Shown here: positions 35,836-38,771 of the stretch, in pieces
Position numbering within the stretch: the first letter of the stretch is position 1
Layout: each line of letters begins with the position of its first letter
Assembly (NCBI GenBank): GCA_016290665.1
Contig: JAEEUW010000010.1
Location: 1-38,771 of the forward strand
Source of the DNA: Clostridiaceae bacterium
Lineage (GTDB): Bacteria > Bacillota > Clostridia > Oscillospirales > Acutalibacteraceae
Direction: 5' to 3'
DNA: 38,771 nt
The notes under the pieces: generated by a model
What the model was told of the DNA's origin: nothing
What the model saw: the letters and a program-made list of their open reading frames with translations, nothing else
The model's database searches: none
Translations under genes and position numbers: made by a program

Positions 35836-37488
35836 ATGATGGAAGAAACGACCTCCAACTTCATTCACGATTTTATTGACGAGGACCTTGCCGCCGGCGT
35901 CTATGACCGCGTGCAGACCCGGTTCCCGCCGGAGCCCAACGGCTATCTGCACATCGGCCACGCCAAGGCGATCCAGATCAACTTCACCACCGCCAAGAAA
36001 TACGGCGGCGTCTGCAACCTGCGGCTCGACGACACCAACCCCTCCAAGGAGGATATGGAGTATGTCGACGCGATCAAGGAAGACATCCGCTGGCTCGGCT
36101 TTCAGTGGAACGACGTCTATTACGCCTCGGGCTACTTCGACTTCATCCACCAATGCGCGATCCGGCTGATCGAGCTGGGCAAGGCCTATGTGGACGATTC
36201 CACGGCAGACGAGATCCGCGAAAGCCGCGGCACGCTGACCGAGCCAGGCAAAGAGAGCCCCTACCGCGGCCGCAGCGTGGAAGAAAACCTCGACCTGTTT
36301 TGCCGCATGACGGCCGGCGAGTTCCCAGACGGCGCCCGCGTGCTGCGCGCGAAGATCGACATGCAGTCGCCCAACATGAACATGCGCGACCCGGTCATCT
36401 ACCGCATCGCCCACATCGCCCACCACCAGACCGGCGACAAATGGTGCGTCTATCCGCTCTATGACTTCGCCCATCCGCTGTCGGACTACAAAGAGGGCGT
36501 GACCCATTCGCTGTGCTCGCTGGAATTCGAAAACCACCGCCCGCTCTACGACTGGTTTTTGCGCGCGCTCGACCTGCCGCAGCCCCCGCGCCAGATCGAA
36601 TTTGCCCGGCTGAACCTCAACTACTGCCTGACCAGCAAGCGCAAATGTCTGCAGCTGGTCAACGAGGGCATCGTGGACGGCTGGAACGATCCGCGCATGG
36701 CCACAATCTGCGGCATGCGCCGCCGCGGCTACCCCGCCGAGGCGATCCGCGACTTCATCGGCCGCGTGGGCGTTTCCAAGGCCTATTCCGTGGTGGACTT
36801 CGGCTTGCTCGAAGCCTGCGTGCGCGACAACCTGAACAAAAATGCGCCGCGCTGCATGGCCGTGCTCCGGCCGCTGCGGGTCGTCATCGACAACTACCCC
36901 GACGGCAAAACCGAAGAGATCGAGCTGCCCGTCAACCAGGACAAGCCGGAGATGGGCACGCGCAAAACCACGTTTTCCAAAGAGCTGTTCGTGGAACGGG
37001 AAGACTTCATGAAGGAACCGCCGAAGAAGTATTTCCGCCTCTTCCCCGGCAACGAAGTGCGGCTCCGCGGCGCCTACTTTGTCAAGTGCGTCGGCTTTGA
37101 CGAGGACGAAGACGGCGTTGTCACCTGCGTCCACTGCACCTATGACCCCGCCAGCCGCGGCGGCAATTCGCCCGACGGCCGCAAGGTCAAGGGGACGCTG
37201 CACTGGGTCAGCGCAGACGACTCCCTCCCCTTCACGGCAAAGCTCTATGACCGCCTGTTCAACGCGGAAAACCCGTCGGATGAATCGAAGGGCAGCTTCA
37301 AAGACAACCTGAACCCCGATTCGCTGATCGTGCTGGAGGGCTGCCGGCTCGAGGGCGGGCTGTCCGGGTTAAAACCGGGCGACACCTTCCAGTTCATGCG
37401 GCAGGGCTACTTCTGCGTCGACACGACGTCCACCCCGGAAAAAACGGTCTTCAACCGGACTGTGCAATTAAACTCCTCCTGGAAATAA
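35836..37488 (+). CDS. glnS: glutaminyl-tRNA synthetase
   Basis: TRFPPEPNGYLHIGHAKAI, NLRLDDTNP, LTSKRKCLQLV, VDGWNDPRMATICGMRRRGYPAEAIRDF. Confidence 0.95.
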   Translation: MMEETTSNFIHDFIDEDLAAGVYDRVQTRFPPEPNGYLHIGHAKAIQINFTTAKKYGGVCNLRLDDTNPSKEDMEYVDAIKEDIRWLGFQWNDVYYASGYFDFIHQCAIRLIELGKAYVDDSTADEIRESRGTLTEPGKESPYRGRSVEENLDLFCRMTAGEFPDGARVLRAKIDMQSPNMNMRDPVIYRIAHIAHHQTGDKWCVYPLYDFAHPLSDYKEGVTHSLCSLEFENHRPLYDWFLRALDLPQPPRQIEFARLNLNYCLTSKRKCLQLVNEGIVDGWNDPRMATICGMRRRGYPAEAIRDFIGRVGVSKAYSVVDFGLLEACVRDNLNKNAPRCMAVLRPLRVVIDNYPDGKTEEIELPVNQDKPEMGTRKTTFSKELFVEREDFMKEPPKKYFRLFPGNEVRLRGAYFVKCVGFDEDEDGVVTCVHCTYDPASRGGNSPDGRKVKGTLHWVSADDSLPFTAKLYDRLFNAENPSDESKGSFKDNLNPDSLIVLEGCRLEGGLSGLKPGDTFQFMRQGYFCVDTTSTPEKTVFNRTVQLNSSWK

Positions 37489-37511
37489 CCAATACGAAAG
37501 GAAGCATTCTC

Positions 37512-38213
37512 ATGAAACTCGCATACCGTATCGTCACCCCGATTCTTGCGGTCGGCGCCGTGGTGCTCGGCTTCTTCCTCAAGCTGTTCACCTTTGTGGT
37601 CGGCTCCACCGACGACCAGATCAACAATCTGGTCAACGCCGTTTCCTCGCTGTTCAACGGCATCCACACGACCTATGAATACTCCGCGTTCGAGATCATC
37701 AAAATGGTCCTGGCCGGTCCCGTGAAGGAAGACGCCGAAAAGAGCTTTTCCGAAATCGCCGCACCGATCATGTCCGACATCATCGCGTTTGCCGTGCTGT
37801 TTTCGATTATGCTGCTGATCATGCTGGCTGTTGCCGTGCTCGCCGCGCTGGCAAACAGCAAGAAAAAGCGCATCGCCGTCATCTGCACCTGCGCGGGCGG
37901 CCTTGCCGTTTCGCTGGCCGCCATCGTCGTCAGCAACAGCGCGTTCGCCAAGATCATTGCCGGCGAGGTCAATCTGACCGAGCTGGTCAGCCTGGTCAGC
38001 GACAACGTGCTTGCCACGCTCGCCACGGCGATCGTTTCCGTGACCAGCGCCACGCTTTCGGCCGGCTTCTACGCCGTGTTCGGCTTCTTCATCCTGATTA
38101 TCATCTGGACGATCCTGTCGAATTTCGTCATCAAGAACCCGATTCAGAAAAGCAAGAGCTACAAGCGCAAGAACGTCAAGCGCACGGTGATCAAACCGGA
38201 AAAGAAAGCGTAA
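37512..38213 (+). CDS. polytopic membrane protein of unknown function
   Basis: 233 aa with several hydrophobic segments and a basic C-terminus; RBS gaaaggaag. Confidence 0.7.
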   Translation: MKLAYRIVTPILAVGAVVLGFFLKLFTFVVGSTDDQINNLVNAVSSLFNGIHTTYEYSAFEIIKMVLAGPVKEDAEKSFSEIAAPIMSDIIAFAVLFSIMLLIMLAVAVLAALANSKKKRIAVICTCAGGLAVSLAAIVVSNSAFAKIIAGEVNLTELVSLVSDNVLATLATAIVSVTSATLSAGFYAVFGFFILIIIWTILSNFVIKNPIQKSKSYKRKNVKRTVIKPEKKA

Positions 38214-38227
38214 AACGCTTGAAACGA

Positions 38228-38268
38228 AGAACCGCCGATCCCTTTGGATCGGCGGTTCTTTGTTTTTT
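38228..38268. terminator. intrinsic terminator
   Basis: AGAACCGCCGATCC-ctt-GGATCGGCGGTTCT plus T-rich tract. Confidence 0.8.
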
Positions 38269-38272
38269 TAAA

Positions 38273-38771
38273 TCAAACGTTAAACAGGAAGTGGACAATA
38301 TCTCCGTCCTTCATCACATAGTCCTTGCCCTCCGACCGGACCAGGCCCTTGTCGCGCGCGGCGGCCAGGGATCCGCAGGCCATCAGGTTGTCGAACGTGA
38401 CGATTTCGGCGCGGATGAAGCCGCGCTCAAAGTCGGAATGGATCTTGCCGGCGGCCTGCGGCGCCTTGGTACCCTTTTTGATCGTCCAGGCACGCACCTC
38501 GGGCGTCCCCGCGGTGAGGTAGGAGATGAGACCCAGCAGATGATAGCTGCGCTGGATCAGCAAATCCAGGCCGCCCTGCTCCACGCCGAGGTCGGCGAGA
38601 AACATTTCGCGGTCCTCCTTGGAAAGCGAGGAAATCTCGGCCTCCAGCCCGGCGCAGATCGGCAGCACCTCGCTGCCCTCCGCTTCGGCGATGGCACAGA
38701 CGGCCTTATACTGCCCGTTGCTGTCGATGCCGGCTGTGAAGTCCTCTTCGCTCATGTTGCAGGCGTAGATG
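38273..38771 (-). CDS. ychF: YchF-family redox-regulated ATPase/GTPase, C-terminal part (runs off window end)
   Basis: IYACNMSEEDF..., YHLLGLISYLTAGTPEVRAWTIKKGTKAPQAAGKIHSDFERGFIRAEIV...GKDYVMKDGDIVHFLFNV (TGS-type C-terminus). Confidence 0.9.
   Translation of the reverse strand, partial: IYACNMSEEDFTAGIDSNGQYKAVCAIAEAEGSEVLPICAGLEAEISSLSKEDREMFLADLGVEQGGLDLLIQRSYHLLGLISYLTAGTPEVRAWTIKKGTKAPQAAGKIHSDFERGFIRAEIVTFDNLMACGSLAAARDKGLVRSEGKDYVMKDGDIVHFLFNV

Overview
The window is a mostly high-GC, spore-forming Firmicutes/Clostridia-like chromosomal segment. In order it carries: nifJ (partial, minus); a membrane-anchored metallophosphoesterase; an ACP plus PlsC-like acyltransferase pair; a GH31/PA14 glycosidase; a second metallophosphoesterase; a large DUF6273-type surface protein with CxxC repeats; a Y-family polymerase plus YolD-like pair; a third metallophosphoesterase; an AlaX-like editing protein; a GDPD-like protein; a DUF1015 protein; spoVAC-spoVAD-(62-aa ORF)-spoVAE; an SDR; an AT-rich three-gene island; a MarR/ABC/ABC operon; a YfcC-type transporter plus archaeal-type ornithine cyclodeaminase (TIGR00300-like); gltX-glnS; a membrane protein; and ychF (partial, minus). 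The strongest candidate for an undescribed system is the AT-rich island at about 23126-26738. It encodes an FRG-domain protein, a 117-aa unknown, and a sacsin/NOV-type HATPase fused to a DUF3883-like nuclease-fold domain. It has its own consensus promoter and is bracketed by 52-bp direct repeats (50/52 identical) that duplicate the 3' end and terminator of the adjacent ABC transporter gene. Other notable signals are several families of intergenic tandem repeats, all with a 7-bp unit; a near-consensus SOS (LexA) box on a strong promoter separated from the umuC/yolD-like genes by a 3.2-kb surface-protein gene; and a 62-aa ORF coupled by ATGA overlaps between spoVAD and spoVAE. All assignments come from reading motifs by eye; no searches were run.
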